Shown here: positions 35,155-44,112 of the stretch, piece by piece
How the letters are laid out: every line of letters begins with the position of its first letter
Numbering within the stretch: the stretch's first letter is position 1
Assembly (NCBI GenBank): GCA_900770725.1
Contig: CAAGLL010000067.1
Span: 171,120 to 235,119 of the forward strand
Source: an uncultured Succinivibrio sp.
GTDB taxonomy: Bacteria; Pseudomonadota; Gammaproteobacteria; Enterobacterales; Succinivibrionaceae
Length of the DNA: 64,000 nt
Reading direction: 5' to 3'
Notes under the pieces: generated by a model
Told to the model about the DNA's origin: nothing
The model's database searches: none
The model's input: only the letters and a program-made list of their open reading frames with translations
Position numbers and translations under genes: made by a program

Positions 35155-35900
35155 GCCTGCCTCCCGCCGTCTGCCAAAAGCACCTGCCCGGTCACGAACG
35201 ACGAGGCGTCGGATGCCAAAAAGAGCGCGCACCTTGCTATCTCGGAAGGCTCGGCCATCCGCCCGAGGGCCGTCCTTGCGAGCACCTTGGCTATCTCCGC
35301 CTCGGGCTTCACATGCCCCATGGCGGTGTCCGCAAGCCCCGGGGCCAGGGCGTTGGCGCGCACGCCATAGCGCCCGGCCTCGCGGGCGAGCACCTTGGTC
35401 GCGTATATGAGAGCGGCCTTGGCCGAGCCGTAGGCGAGGTAGCCGGGGCCGCCCTCGACCGCGCCTGCCGAGGCGATGCTGATGATGGAGCCGCGGCCGC
35501 CGCGCATCATGAGGCGCGCCACGGACTGCATGATCTCGACCTGCGCGAAGAAGTCAACCTCGAATAGCTCGCGCAGCTTCGAGGAGGGCGTCATGAAGAA
35601 CGAGGCGTTGAAGGCGATGCCGGCGTTGTTGACGAGGACCGACACGTCCTTGTGATCGCGCCCGACCTCGCGCAGCGCCTCCCTGACCGAGGCCGCGTCC
35701 GCAAGATCCATGAAGACAGGGAAGATCCTGGCGCCGTATTTCCCGGCGACAGAATCCATGTCCTCGCGGTACGCGTCATCGCGGTGGCGCGAGCAGGCCA
35801 CGATGTCGGCCCCTTCCGATGCGAAGAGCTCCAGCATCTCCCGCCCAAGCCCCCGGTTGCAGCCGGTTATGAGCGCCTTGCGCCCCTCCAGGATCCCCAT
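35148..35900 (-). CDS. short-chain dehydrogenase/reductase (FabG-like)
   Basis: A 250-residue classical SDR: cofactor motif TGCNRGLG (11-18), NNAG, catalytic Ser and YGSAK, C-terminal GQVLLADGG. Close in type to 3-oxoacyl-ACP reductases. It overlaps the transketolase N gene by seven bases and follows the ThDP gene after eight. Confidence 0.9.
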   Translation of the reverse strand: MGILEGRKALITGCNRGLGREMLELFASEGADIVACSRHRDDAYREDMDSVAGKYGARIFPVFMDLADAASVREALREVGRDHKDVSVLVNNAGIAFNASFFMTPSSKLRELFEVDFFAQVEIMQSVARLMMRGGRGSIISIASAGAVEGGPGYLAYGSAKAALIYATKVLAREAGRYGVRANALAPGLADTAMGHVKPEAEIAKVLARTALGRMAEPSEIARCALFLASDASSFVTGQVLLADGGRQAW

Positions 35901-35908
35901 GGCGCGCC

Positions 35909-37708
35909 TCAGACCGGCTTGCCGCTGCTGGTCTCAAGCGGCTTTGCCACCATCTCGCGGAAGAACACCTCGCGGTCGAGATAGGGCGACTGATCCTCTA
36001 TGGGCCTGAAGCCGAACTTGCGCTTACCGTACATGACAAGCCCGTTGTGCAGGTCGAACTGGTCGGGATCGCACACGGCCTCGAGGATGAACGGCCCTTG
36101 GAGCGCGAACATCCTCCCGGCAGCCTCCAGGGCCTCGTCGAGGCTTTGCGCCTTGGCATAGGGGATCCCGAAGGCCGCGGCGACTTTGCCGAAGTCCGGG
36201 AAGTCGAGGCCGCAGGAGGGATCGGTGCCCATGGTCTTGCCGCGGAAATGGGCCCTCTGCCCGTGGCGCACGCCGGAGTAGCCGTTGTTGTTGACGATGA
36301 CTATCTTGAGGTTGAAGCCGTTGCGCACCACGGTCTGCAGCTCCTGCAGGTTCATCATCACCGAGCCGTCGCCGTTGTATGAGACCACGGCCCCCGGCGC
36401 GAGCGTGCAGGCCCCGCAGCCTGCCGGCAGCGCAAAGCCCATCTCGCCCTGGGAGAGCGCCATGATGAAGCGCTCGCCCTCGCGAAGCTTCGTGCAGGCC
36501 GGCGCACAGGCGCCGGTGAAGCCGGCGTCGGAGACGTACCAGGTGCCGGCGGGAGCTTTTTCCGAAAGGCAGATCATGAACTGCTTCATGTCCATCGCGC
36601 CATCGGCGCCATGTTCAGGCTGGTAGGCGAAAATCTCCTTCCAGTGGCGGCACTTGGAGAGCCACTCCCCAGGGGCCTTGCCAAGCTCCAGTTCCGCCAG
36701 AGCCTCGAGGAAGGCGCGCGCGTCGGCGTGCACGAAACGATCCTCATGCGCGCCGTCCTTGCAGTGCTCGATGCGGTCGACGTCGCAGACCACCTTCACC
36801 GCCTCGCGGGCGAAGTCGGCGCGCGAGGGGCCGGTGACCTCGATTGAGAGGCGCGAGCCCACGACCAGCAGCAGATCGCTGTTCTGCACGATGAAGTTAG
36901 CGTAGCGGTTGGCGCCGGCCACGCCGCCGATGAGCCCAAAGAACAGCGGATCGTCAAATGGCATGATGTCGTCGGCAAGGCGGCTCATCACCACCGGGCA
37001 CTGGAGCTTTGAGGCGAGGGAGCGCAGCTGCTCCTTCGCCCCTGCCGAGCGCACGCCGTTGCCTGCGAGGATCACCGGGCGGCGCGCCTGCTTCCAGGCT
37101 CTTGAAACGAAGTCAAGATCCGCCTCTGACGGCACCAGGGCGGCGTCATGACTCGTCCAGCGCTCAAGCTTCTCCTCGTCCACCATGGAGTTCTGCACGT
37201 CCAGCGGGAGATCTATCCACACCGGCCCCTTGCGGCCGCTCATCGCCAGATGGAGCGCCTTGTCCATGTGCCAGGCGATGGAGTGCGGATCGGAGATTGT
37301 CACCGCGTACTTGGTGATCGGGCGGACGATCCGCTCGATGTCCGCCTCCTGGATCCCGACCTGGCGCAGCGGCAGCCCCGAGGCCCTGACCGTCTGGGCC
37401 CATGACTGCTGCCCTGACACGATGATGAGCGGGACGCTGTCCTGCCAGGCGTGGAGCACTGCGGTGAGCGTGTTGGTGCCGGCGCAGCCGGTGGTGACGA
37501 GGCAGGCTCCGAGCTTCTCGCTTGCGGTCGCGTAGGCGATGGCGGCCATGGCCGCCGCCTGCTCGTGGTGGGTGCTGATCCCCCTTATGGCCTTGCTCCT
37601 CCTCAGCGCGTCGGTGAGGTAGACGCACTGTCCGCCTGGCACGTAGAAGAGGTGGCGGATCCCCTCGCCTTCAAGGCGGGACATCACATAGTCGGCAAGA
37701 CGTTGCAT
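35909..37708 (-). CDS. ThDP-dependent enzyme of the acetolactate synthase family
   Basis: A 599-residue protein with PYR, central and PP domains. The activating glutamate is E49 (THHEQAA) and the ThDP/Mg motif is NGDGSVMMN (about 444-452) ending NNNGYSG. Such enzymes join an acyl anion from a 2-oxo acid to a second carbonyl, or decarboxylate 2-oxo acids. Ordinary IlvB is unlikely because there is no small regulatory subunit and the neighbours are not branched-chain genes. The ATG at 37708 has AGGAG. A 153-base gap separates it from the ligase gene. Confidence 0.88.
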   Translation of the reverse strand: MQRLADYVMSRLEGEGIRHLFYVPGGQCVYLTDALRRSKAIRGISTHHEQAAAMAAIAYATASEKLGACLVTTGCAGTNTLTAVLHAWQDSVPLIIVSGQQSWAQTVRASGLPLRQVGIQEADIERIVRPITKYAVTISDPHSIAWHMDKALHLAMSGRKGPVWIDLPLDVQNSMVDEEKLERWTSHDAALVPSEADLDFVSRAWKQARRPVILAGNGVRSAGAKEQLRSLASKLQCPVVMSRLADDIMPFDDPLFFGLIGGVAGANRYANFIVQNSDLLLVVGSRLSIEVTGPSRADFAREAVKVVCDVDRIEHCKDGAHEDRFVHADARAFLEALAELELGKAPGEWLSKCRHWKEIFAYQPEHGADGAMDMKQFMICLSEKAPAGTWYVSDAGFTGACAPACTKLREGERFIMALSQGEMGFALPAGCGACTLAPGAVVSYNGDGSVMMNLQELQTVVRNGFNLKIVIVNNNGYSGVRHGQRAHFRGKTMGTDPSCGLDFPDFGKVAAAFGIPYAKAQSLDEALEAAGRMFALQGPFILEAVCDPDQFDLHNGLVMYGKRKFGFRPIEDQSPYLDREVFFREMVAKPLETSSGKPV

Positions 37709-37861
37709 TGAGCTTCTCCTAAGCCGGGCAACCCGGCGCAAGGCGGCGCCCACGATGCGGCGCGCGCCGTTAAATGATTATGCCATCCGCGCCCCGAGGC
37801 GCCCTGCCTGGCGTTGCGCCATTGCGATCACCGTTGCGCAAATGCCCTCCGCTCTTCCGAC

Positions 37862-39295
37862 CTAGGGCTGGGGGAGCCTTGAGTAGAGGATCTTCCCCGA
37901 AGGCGCGCGCGGCAGCGACTTGAGCCTCACCACCTTGAAGGCGCTCTGGTGGATGTGCGTTGCCGCGGCAAGGTACGCGCGCGCCTCCTTGGGATCCGCG
38001 TCGCCTGCGATGCAAGCCAGCAGGAGATCGTCGCGCCCCGTGCAGGCCGCCTCGCATCCTGCGAAGCGGCGCTCGAGCATGGCCGCGCAATCGTCAAGCC
38101 CCACCCGGTTGCCAAAGAGCTTCACAAAGCGGCTTGAGCGCCCGCGCAGGTAGAGGAATCCCGCCTCGTCGAGCACTGCCCGATCGCCGGTGTCCAGGAC
38201 GCCGCGCCAGTTGTCCCCCCTTGCAAGATCCGAAGGGTCAAAGGCGTAGCCCATGGCGACGTTCGGGCCCTCGTAGAAGAGCGACCCCTCCTGCCTGGGT
38301 CCCAGGATCGCTCCGCCATCCCCCCTTATGGAGAAGCGGCCGCCTTCGATGGCCCTGCCGGCGCATCCAATCCTTGATGATGCGAGCTCATGGGGCAGGC
38401 AGGCCATCCTGGCCGTGGCCTCGGTCTGGCCGTACATCACGAAGAACTTGATCCCGCGCGCGCCGCAGTACGAGGAGAACTCCTGCTGCAGCGCCTCGCC
38501 TAGCCGCCCGCCTGCCTGATCCATCATGACGAGGCCGGGGTGATCCGCGCGGTCAAAGCCCAGGCGGTGCAGCATCGCGTAGCTGTATGGCACGCCTGAG
38601 AACGAGGTGACGCCGCCGTGCTCGAAGAGGTCCCAGAAGGGCTTCTGCATGAGGCCGCAGTCCGTCACGGCAAGGCCCGCCCCGGCCATGAGGCGGGTGT
38701 TGATGACGCTCAGGCCATAGCTGTAGTTCATGGGCAGCGCGGTTATGGCGCGATCGCCCAGCGTGATCCCGAGGGCCTTGATGATCGAGCGGGCGTTGGC
38801 CTCGAGGTTGCCCATCGAGATGCGCACGAGCTTTGGCGATCCCGTGGATCCGGAGGTTGAAAGCAGCAGCGCGAGATCAGGGTGCAGCGCCGGCGGATCC
38901 GCAAGCCCCGTCCTGCAGACGGCAACGCCGTCAAGCTCGAGGATCTTTTCAGCCCCCTCGCAAGGCAGGCCGGAGAAGGCCTTGGCGGGATTCGCGGCTG
39001 TCGGCGCGCTGGGGATTACGATGAGCGAGGGGCGGTAGCGCGACAGGATGCCTGACACCGCATCCTGCGGCGCATGCTCGCCGAGCATGATCGGGACTAC
39101 GCCCGACGAGGCGAATCCCGCGTAGCAGGCGATCATGCCCGGGCTGTTGCGGCAGAGCATCAGCGCCAGGCAGCGTCCGCCCGCGGCCTTGGCAAACTCC
39201 GCCGCCTCCTGCGCAAGCTCCGAGTAGGCGACGCGGCGGCCGCCTGCGGCGCATATCGCCGTCGAGCCTCCGTGCTGCGCAAGACTGAAGAGCAC
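37862..39295 (-). CDS. AMP-dependent acyl ligase
   Basis: A 477-residue ANL-superfamily ligase: P-loop LSTSGSTGSPK (145-155), YGQTEA, LDTGDRAVLDEAGFLYLRGR and the C-terminal lysine motif SGKILYSR. It activates a carboxylic acid as acyl-AMP and can load it on CoA or on an ACP; the ACP gene two positions upstream is the likely acceptor. GTG start with GGGGAGG six bases upstream. Confidence 0.88.
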   Translation of the reverse strand: MLFSLAQHGGSTAICAAGGRRVAYSELAQEAAEFAKAAGGRCLALMLCRNSPGMIACYAGFASSGVVPIMLGEHAPQDAVSGILSRYRPSLIVIPSAPTAANPAKAFSGLPCEGAEKILELDGVAVCRTGLADPPALHPDLALLLSTSGSTGSPKLVRISMGNLEANARSIIKALGITLGDRAITALPMNYSYGLSVINTRLMAGAGLAVTDCGLMQKPFWDLFEHGGVTSFSGVPYSYAMLHRLGFDRADHPGLVMMDQAGGRLGEALQQEFSSYCGARGIKFFVMYGQTEATARMACLPHELASSRIGCAGRAIEGGRFSIRGDGGAILGPRQEGSLFYEGPNVAMGYAFDPSDLARGDNWRGVLDTGDRAVLDEAGFLYLRGRSSRFVKLFGNRVGLDDCAAMLERRFAGCEAACTGRDDLLLACIAGDADPKEARAYLAAATHIHQSAFKVVRLKSLPRAPSGKILYSRLPQP

Positions 39296-39308
39296 CGCCG
39301 CGCCTCCC

Positions 39309-40064
39309 CTACCTCAGGATCCCGCCGTCAACCCTCAGGACCTGGCCTGTGACGAAGCGCGAGAGATCCGAGGCGAGGAAGGCCGCGGCGTCCGCTATCT
39401 CGCAGGGATCGGCGATGCGGCCCAGCACCGAGCGCGAGGCGGCCTGCGCCTGATCGGCCTGACTGGTCACGGCGCCCATGTCGGTGCGGGTGAGCCCCGG
39501 GGCCAGGGCGTTGACCCTGATCCCGAACTTCCCGAGCTCGACGGCCATGCGCCTTGCCGCGCCGATAACAGCGGCCTTGCTGGCGCTGTAGTCGATGCCC
39601 GCGCCGCCGTCGAAGGCCGCCGACGATGACAGGAAGATGATGCTCCCGCGCCTTTGGCGCATCATCTGCCGCGAAACGGCCTGGGTGAGCGCGATGGCCG
39701 AGAAGAGGTTGACCTCGAAGGAGCGGCGCACCGCCTCCAGCTTCGTCATCGTGAACATCATGGTCGAGCCTGCGATCCCGACGTTGTTGACGAGTATGTC
39801 GGGAGCGGGCTTCATGGCGCACAGCTCCCTTGCCGCATCCCTGACCTGCGCCTCGTCCGAGAAGTCGGCGTTGACTTCGGCGATGCTGACGCCGTGCTCC
39901 TGCTCGAGGGCGCGGCAGCGGGCGGTGAAATCAGGATCCGCGCGGCGGTTGACCACGCGCACGTCGGCGCCGTAGGCTGCAAAGCGCTCTAAGATCGCAA
40001 GCCCGATGCCGCGGTGCGCCCCGGTGATCACCGCGACCTTGCCCCTTAGCAGATCAAGCCCCAA
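39309..40064 (-). CDS. short-chain dehydrogenase/reductase (FabG-like), second copy
   Basis: A 251-residue classical SDR: ITGAHRGIG (14-22), NNVG, SSSAAFDGG, YSASK, GQVLRVDGG. TTG start one base past the ACP stop. With ACP next to it, it may reduce an ACP-bound 3-oxo intermediate. It is only distantly similar to the SDR at 35148. Confidence 0.9.
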   Translation of the reverse strand: MGLDLLRGKVAVITGAHRGIGLAILERFAAYGADVRVVNRRADPDFTARCRALEQEHGVSIAEVNADFSDEAQVRDAARELCAMKPAPDILVNNVGIAGSTMMFTMTKLEAVRRSFEVNLFSAIALTQAVSRQMMRQRRGSIIFLSSSAAFDGGAGIDYSASKAAVIGAARRMAVELGKFGIRVNALAPGLTRTDMGAVTSQADQAQAASRSVLGRIADPCEIADAAAFLASDLSRFVTGQVLRVDGGILR

Positions 40065-40065
40065 T

Positions 40066-40302
40066 TCAGATCTCCACGCCGTACTTCCTCATGATCGCGA
40101 TCCCCTTCTCAAAGGAGCTGAGATCGACGATGTCGTCGGTGTCCATCTGGATCCCGAACGCGTCCTCAAGCGCCGCGACCAGCGACATGTGGCCGACCGA
40201 GTCCCAGGACTCGACGCCCTGGTACTCGAGCTTCTCGACCCCCTCGGCCGGAACCTCGAGCGCCTCGGTGAAGCAGTTGATGTACTTTTCCTTGTTAGTC
40301 AT
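40066..40302 (-). CDS. acyl carrier protein
   Basis: A 78-residue acidic ACP with the phosphopantetheine serine S35 in WDSVGHMSLVA, where the usual DSL is DSV. It is a dedicated ACP, distinct from the housekeeping AcpP. It would carry the acyl group between the AMP ligase, the SDR and the LuxC/LuxE pair. Confidence 0.9.
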   Translation of the reverse strand: MTNKEKYINCFTEALEVPAEGVEKLEYQGVESWDSVGHMSLVAALEDAFGIQMDTDDIVDLSSFEKGIAIMRKYGVEI

Positions 40303-40332
40303 GCTTTTTTCCTCGATTCATGCCTTAAAGCC

Positions 40333-41535
40333 TCAGGCATCGATGATCCTGGACATGGCCTCGATCATGCCAAAGCCGTCCCAGGTGAATGAAAGGTCCA
40401 TGGTGTGCCCTGCAGCGACCACCCGATCCACCCCGCGCACGCCGTGCGCGGCCGCCATCCTGGCCACCTTTGCCGGATCGACGCCGATGCACGACACGGT
40501 CTGGCAGCGCTTGCCCATGAGAGGCAGCGCGTCCTCAAGCGACGAGGCGTCGATGTCAAAGAAGTACCCGCCGCCTTGCTTGAAGTCCATGAGGCGCGCG
40601 TCGGCGCGGCAGCCCTCGACGCGAAAGAGGCGGTTGTCGCTCCCGGCCCTTTGCGGCCTGAAGCCCGCCGCGGCAAGCTCGCAGAAGGCGTTGAGCTTGT
40701 CCACGGCCTGTATGGGCTGCATCGCGTAGCGCTCCGCCACCAGTTCGGCGAGCGCGCCGTAGAAGCGCTCCCTGGCCTCGCCGCGGCTGCCGCCAAGCCA
40801 GATCACGGCGCGCGGCGAGCTGCAGGCGTTCTGATCGCTGTAGTAGGTGTCGGTGTAGAAGAGCCTGGCCACCTTCGCCGGATCCATCTTCAGGTACTCG
40901 GAGCTCTCAATGACGCAAAGCGAGTGGCGGTCAGGAAAGTCCATCTCGATGGCGCGCGGCGGAATGGGAATGGCGCGGAACGCGGCCACGGTGGCGTCGC
41001 CGCCCCAGACCACCCTGAGATCGCAGACGGAGCTTAAGTAGGCGTTGACCTCGTCATCGTGCCCGTAGCGCATCACCGCGACATAGGGCCTCATCGCCTC
41101 AAAGCCGCCGCCTAGCAGGGAGTTCATCGCCTCGCAGATGATCCGCACCTGCTCGAACTCCCTTGCAGGCACCCTCACCGCGGTGATGTTGCCTGCAAGC
41201 AGCGACGAGGTCATGGACACCGCGAAGTTCACCGGCACGTTCGACGGGGCGATGTGCAGCGCAAGGCCGCGTCCGAGGCGGATGCGCCCGTCCTGCGAAA
41301 GGCGCCGCGCGACCTTGTCGAGCGAGGCGCGCCTGACCCAGAACGCCCACGTCATGACGTCCGCATAGGCCCTGGCCTCACTAGATGACATGAGCTTGCG
41401 CGAGAGCGCGTCGAGGAACGAGAGCACCAGCTCCGAGCAAGCTGGCAGCACGGGGGTTGCGCCGGAGCGCTCTATCACCTGCGCGCTGCCGCACAGGAAG
41501 GCCGCGCGGCCTTGCAAGTCAAAATCCTGCCGCAT
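40333..41535 (-). CDS. LuxC-like acyl reductase
   Basis: A 400-residue protein of the LuxC acyl-CoA reductase family. Features: LGRGLALHIAPSNVPVN (NADP-binding side) and DQNACSSPR with the catalytic C238. In bioluminescence LuxC reduces an acyl group handed over by LuxE to a free aldehyde. It overlaps the LuxE-like gene by 17 bases. No luciferase (luxAB) is present. Confidence 0.9.
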   Translation of the reverse strand: MRQDFDLQGRAAFLCGSAQVIERSGATPVLPACSELVLSFLDALSRKLMSSSEARAYADVMTWAFWVRRASLDKVARRLSQDGRIRLGRGLALHIAPSNVPVNFAVSMTSSLLAGNITAVRVPAREFEQVRIICEAMNSLLGGGFEAMRPYVAVMRYGHDDEVNAYLSSVCDLRVVWGGDATVAAFRAIPIPPRAIEMDFPDRHSLCVIESSEYLKMDPAKVARLFYTDTYYSDQNACSSPRAVIWLGGSRGEARERFYGALAELVAERYAMQPIQAVDKLNAFCELAAAGFRPQRAGSDNRLFRVEGCRADARLMDFKQGGGYFFDIDASSLEDALPLMGKRCQTVSCIGVDPAKVARMAAAHGVRGVDRVVAAGHTMDLSFTWDGFGMIEAMSRIIDA

Positions 41536-42598
41536 AGGTGTCGCTGCATCCCCTCAGTTCGGCGCTCTTGAGGCGCCCCGTGACCTTGAAGTACTTGCCC
41601 TTGCGCCCGCACGGGCAGTCGTCCTCGCCCAGAAGCACCCCCCTGTCCTCGGTGAGCAGGGCGTGGCCTGGGTAGGAGTGCGGGAGCACCGAGACGACCT
41701 CGATGATCCCCTCCTCCCCGATATGGCATTGAGAGAAGTCCGTCGGGCGCCTCATTATGACGTCTGAGAACACGCTTGCGTGCAGGTGCCCGCAGGGGCA
41801 CTGGGCGTAGATGCAGCCGGTCTGCTCGACCATGCCGTAGTGGTCGATGAAGGAGCTGATGCCGCAGCTTGAGCGGAGCGCGTCGCGGAAGGCCTCGCCG
41901 CTTATGTTCAATGATGCGAGCTTCTTCCAGCCGCCTCCGGTGATCAGGTGCGCCCTTGAGAGATCCAGCTTGATCCCCTGCTCCACGAGTCTCTCGTGCA
42001 GGTGGTGCCAGACCATGAAGGTGAAGCCGAAGCAGAGGAACGGTCCCTCGCTGTGGCGCGAGAGGAAGCTGCCTATTGCATCGAGGTCGAGCCTCATCTC
42101 GGGCGTGAGCGCGTAGGAGGCCTCGGTTGCCAGCATGCGCAGCCCCAGGATCGCCGCGCCGCGGGCTGAGAACATGCTGCGGTTCTTAACAACCTCTGGC
42201 GAGTCGATGATCAGCATGGGCAGGCGCTTCTTGCCCACGAAGTCGGACATGATGCGGATGAGCGCCTTCTGCTGCTCCATCCCGGTCTGGCGGTCCACGA
42301 AGATCTTGGAGACGCGCTGCCCGGTGGTGCCCGACGAGGTCATGGTCTTGAAGATCTCATCGCGCGGCACGCTCAGAAGCTCGTGGTTCTTGAACATGCG
42401 CACCGGGATGAAAGGGATGTCGGCCTGGCTTTGCACCGCGTCCGGGTCCCAGCCCAGGGCGTCGGTGACATCCTTGTAGATTTCGCAATGCGAGCGGTGG
42501 AAGATCGTCAGATCCCTGAGCTTTGATGCGAGGATCCGCGACTTCTCATCCTTGCCAAGGCAGAAGGGGTTCATCGAGAAGAGATCGTCGTTCGTCAC
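41519..42598 (-). CDS. LuxE-like acyl-protein synthetase
   Basis: A 359-residue LuxE-family enzyme: MTSSGTTGQRVSK (86-98) is the ATP-binding loop, followed by FGFTFMVWHHLHE and DHYGMVEQTGCIYAQC. Family members activate an acid as acyl-AMP and hold it on a cysteine before passing it to LuxC. C-terminal cysteines (CPCGHLH, CPCGRKG) suggest a metal site. GTG start overlaps the GNAT stop. Confidence 0.9.
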   Translation of the reverse strand: MTNDDLFSMNPFCLGKDEKSRILASKLRDLTIFHRSHCEIYKDVTDALGWDPDAVQSQADIPFIPVRMFKNHELLSVPRDEIFKTMTSSGTTGQRVSKIFVDRQTGMEQQKALIRIMSDFVGKKRLPMLIIDSPEVVKNRSMFSARGAAILGLRMLATEASYALTPEMRLDLDAIGSFLSRHSEGPFLCFGFTFMVWHHLHERLVEQGIKLDLSRAHLITGGGWKKLASLNISGEAFRDALRSSCGISSFIDHYGMVEQTGCIYAQCPCGHLHASVFSDVIMRRPTDFSQCHIGEEGIIEVVSVLPHSYPGHALLTEDRGVLLGEDDCPCGRKGKYFKVTGRLKSAELRGCSDTYAAGF

Positions 42599-43329
42599 TT
42601 TGCGCCATCCGTATGCTTGATGTAGACGTGGTTCGCCCGGATCGGGAAGAACCCGCTGCGGACCACGGCGCGGATCTGGGACATGTTGTTCGTCGACACC
42701 CCGATCACGAGCTTCCTGCCTCCCAGGCGCTTCACGATCTCGGGGGTCTGGTTGTTGATGCCAAGCCCGGTGTGGCGGAACTTCATGAAGGTGCCGCCCA
42801 AGGCCGAGTTGTAAACCCCGCCGCCTGTGTCCCTTATGGTGAAGAATCCGCTCATCTCCCCCTTGTAGGAGGCTTTCATGAAGATGGCCCCGCGCCTCTT
42901 CTCGTCCAGAAGCCAGTGGTGGAAGCGCCTTGCGGACGCCTCCTTTGAAAAATACGGATCGATGCTCACGCGGTCGAAGGAGAAGGATCCAGAGTCGATT
43001 TCGGCAAGCAGCCTTGGAAAGTCCGCCTCCTGCATCCTCTCGACCTTCACCGAGTCGTAGAAGCGCTGCTCGAGCGGGGTGCGCCTGATCTCGTGCAGAT
43101 CGTGCTCGAAGAAGACCATGTCCTCGACGAACACGTATCCAAGCTCGGAGAGCAGGAAGCAGGCGTCCGGGCGCGTCGAGGGCAGCTTGAGAGCTATGTA
43201 GCTGTACGCTGCCTCAGCCTCCTTGAGGGCGCACCTGATTTCATCGAGGCTGTCATCCTGGCCTATGGCCACCTCGGCCGTCCTGACTCCTAGGCTCTCC
43301 TCGTCCCATGTCGCGTTGTCTACCTTCAT
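42595..43329 (-). CDS. WecD-like GNAT acetyltransferase
   Basis: A 244-residue protein resembling WecD/RffC, the dTDP-fucosamine acetyltransferase: an N-terminal WDEESLGVRTAEV domain and a C-terminal GNAT fold (SGFFTIRDTGGG, GLGINNQ..., IGVSTNNMSQIRAVVRSGFF). It would acetylate an amino group. First gene of the 11-gene operon. The ATG at 43329 was chosen; a TTG at 43350 is possible. Nothing clear as a promoter is seen in 43330-43614. Confidence 0.75.
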   Translation of the reverse strand: MKVDNATWDEESLGVRTAEVAIGQDDSLDEIRCALKEAEAAYSYIALKLPSTRPDACFLLSELGYVFVEDMVFFEHDLHEIRRTPLEQRFYDSVKVERMQEADFPRLLAEIDSGSFSFDRVSIDPYFSKEASARRFHHWLLDEKRRGAIFMKASYKGEMSGFFTIRDTGGGVYNSALGGTFMKFRHTGLGINNQTPEIVKRLGGRKLVIGVSTNNMSQIRAVVRSGFFPIRANHVYIKHTDGAK

Positions 43330-43614
43330 GCCTGCGCCTGCCCAAAACAATCACGGTTGCCTATATTAACGGCAAAAGCCTTGAAAACTGAGATCGAAAG
43401 GCGATTTTGCCTCCCGCAGCCTGTAAGGCCGCGAAGATGCTGGCAGAAGACACCTTGGGTTTCGAGTGCGCTGATGCTGCGGGGACGGCTTGAAGGAAGC
43501 ACAGTTCAGTCTCCGCTGCATTTCGGACAGACGCGCAATCAGGATGCGCGCCCGCACCCGCGCTTGCAGTCTTAACCTGCCGACCAACATTCCTGCCAGG
43601 CGGGATCTTTGCAT

Positions 43615-43824
43615 GCGGCAACGGATCTTGGGGTCAGGGCGGGCTTCTACGCCTCAGGCGGGATCTCAGACGGCAACCACATCTCCCAGTGCGGAACGCC
43701 GGTGCTCGACAGCTTCGGTCCGCGCGGCTGCGACTGCCACACCGAGAGGGAGTGGCTCGACCTCTCCTCGGTCAGGGAGTCGGTCGACATGCTAAAGGGG
43801 ATCATCGGAAAGCTCGTGCGCTGA
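43615..43824 (+). pseudogene. 3' fragment of M20 peptidase gene
   Basis: The last 66 or so codons of an M20 peptidase (ASGGISDGNHISQCGTPVLD... to the stop) almost identical in protein to the C-terminus of the gene at 30261-31385. No upstream part exists. One informative difference is GCDCHTEREW against GYDCHTEREW. Confidence 0.9.
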
Positions 43825-43947
43825 CAAAGCGCGGCAAGTTGCGCAAAAGGGCTTGATCCATCCTCACTTGATTGGGACTATCGCCAGGGTTTTGCCAAGC
43901 GGGGCGAGGAGCCTTATGAGCGTGTCGACCCTCGGGATGCTCTTTCC
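43615..43947. repeat. right copy of island-flanking direct repeat
   Basis: The counterpart of 31176-31546, same orientation, missing 38 bases that form half of the terminator. The level of divergence means that the duplication is not recent, or that one copy came from a related strain. Confidence 0.85.
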
Positions 43948-44037
43948 GCGCTCGATCCTTGCGATCATTGGCTGCTTGACGCCGCAAAGTATCTATTCAG
44001 AATGCGCTCCTGCAAGCCAAGACTTCTTTGCAACTAG
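43864..44037 (-). pseudogene. relic of XRE-type antitoxin/regulator
   Basis: In one frame the minus strand reads GVKQPMIARIERGKSIPR followed by VDTLIRLLAPLGKTLAIVPIK and a stop, the second half of an XRE helix-turn-helix of the antitoxin type. Upstream in the same frame AKKSWLAGAHSE is interrupted by TAG (43993-43995). A more worn copy of the same gene lies in the left repeat (about 31480-31545). Confidence 0.75.
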
Positions 44038-44038
44038 A

Positions 44039-44073
44039 GCAAAAATGGGGGGACCCCCTATCAGGATCCCCCC
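44039..44073 (-). terminator. terminator of the helicase gene
   Basis: On the minus strand GGGGGGA (44047-44053) and TCCCCCC (44067-44073) form a stem followed by ATTTTTGC, about 40 bases past the helicase stop codon. Confidence 0.8.
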
Positions 44074-44112
44074 TTCTTCAGATGCCTAAGCCCTCAAGGC
44101 TATGGCATCATC

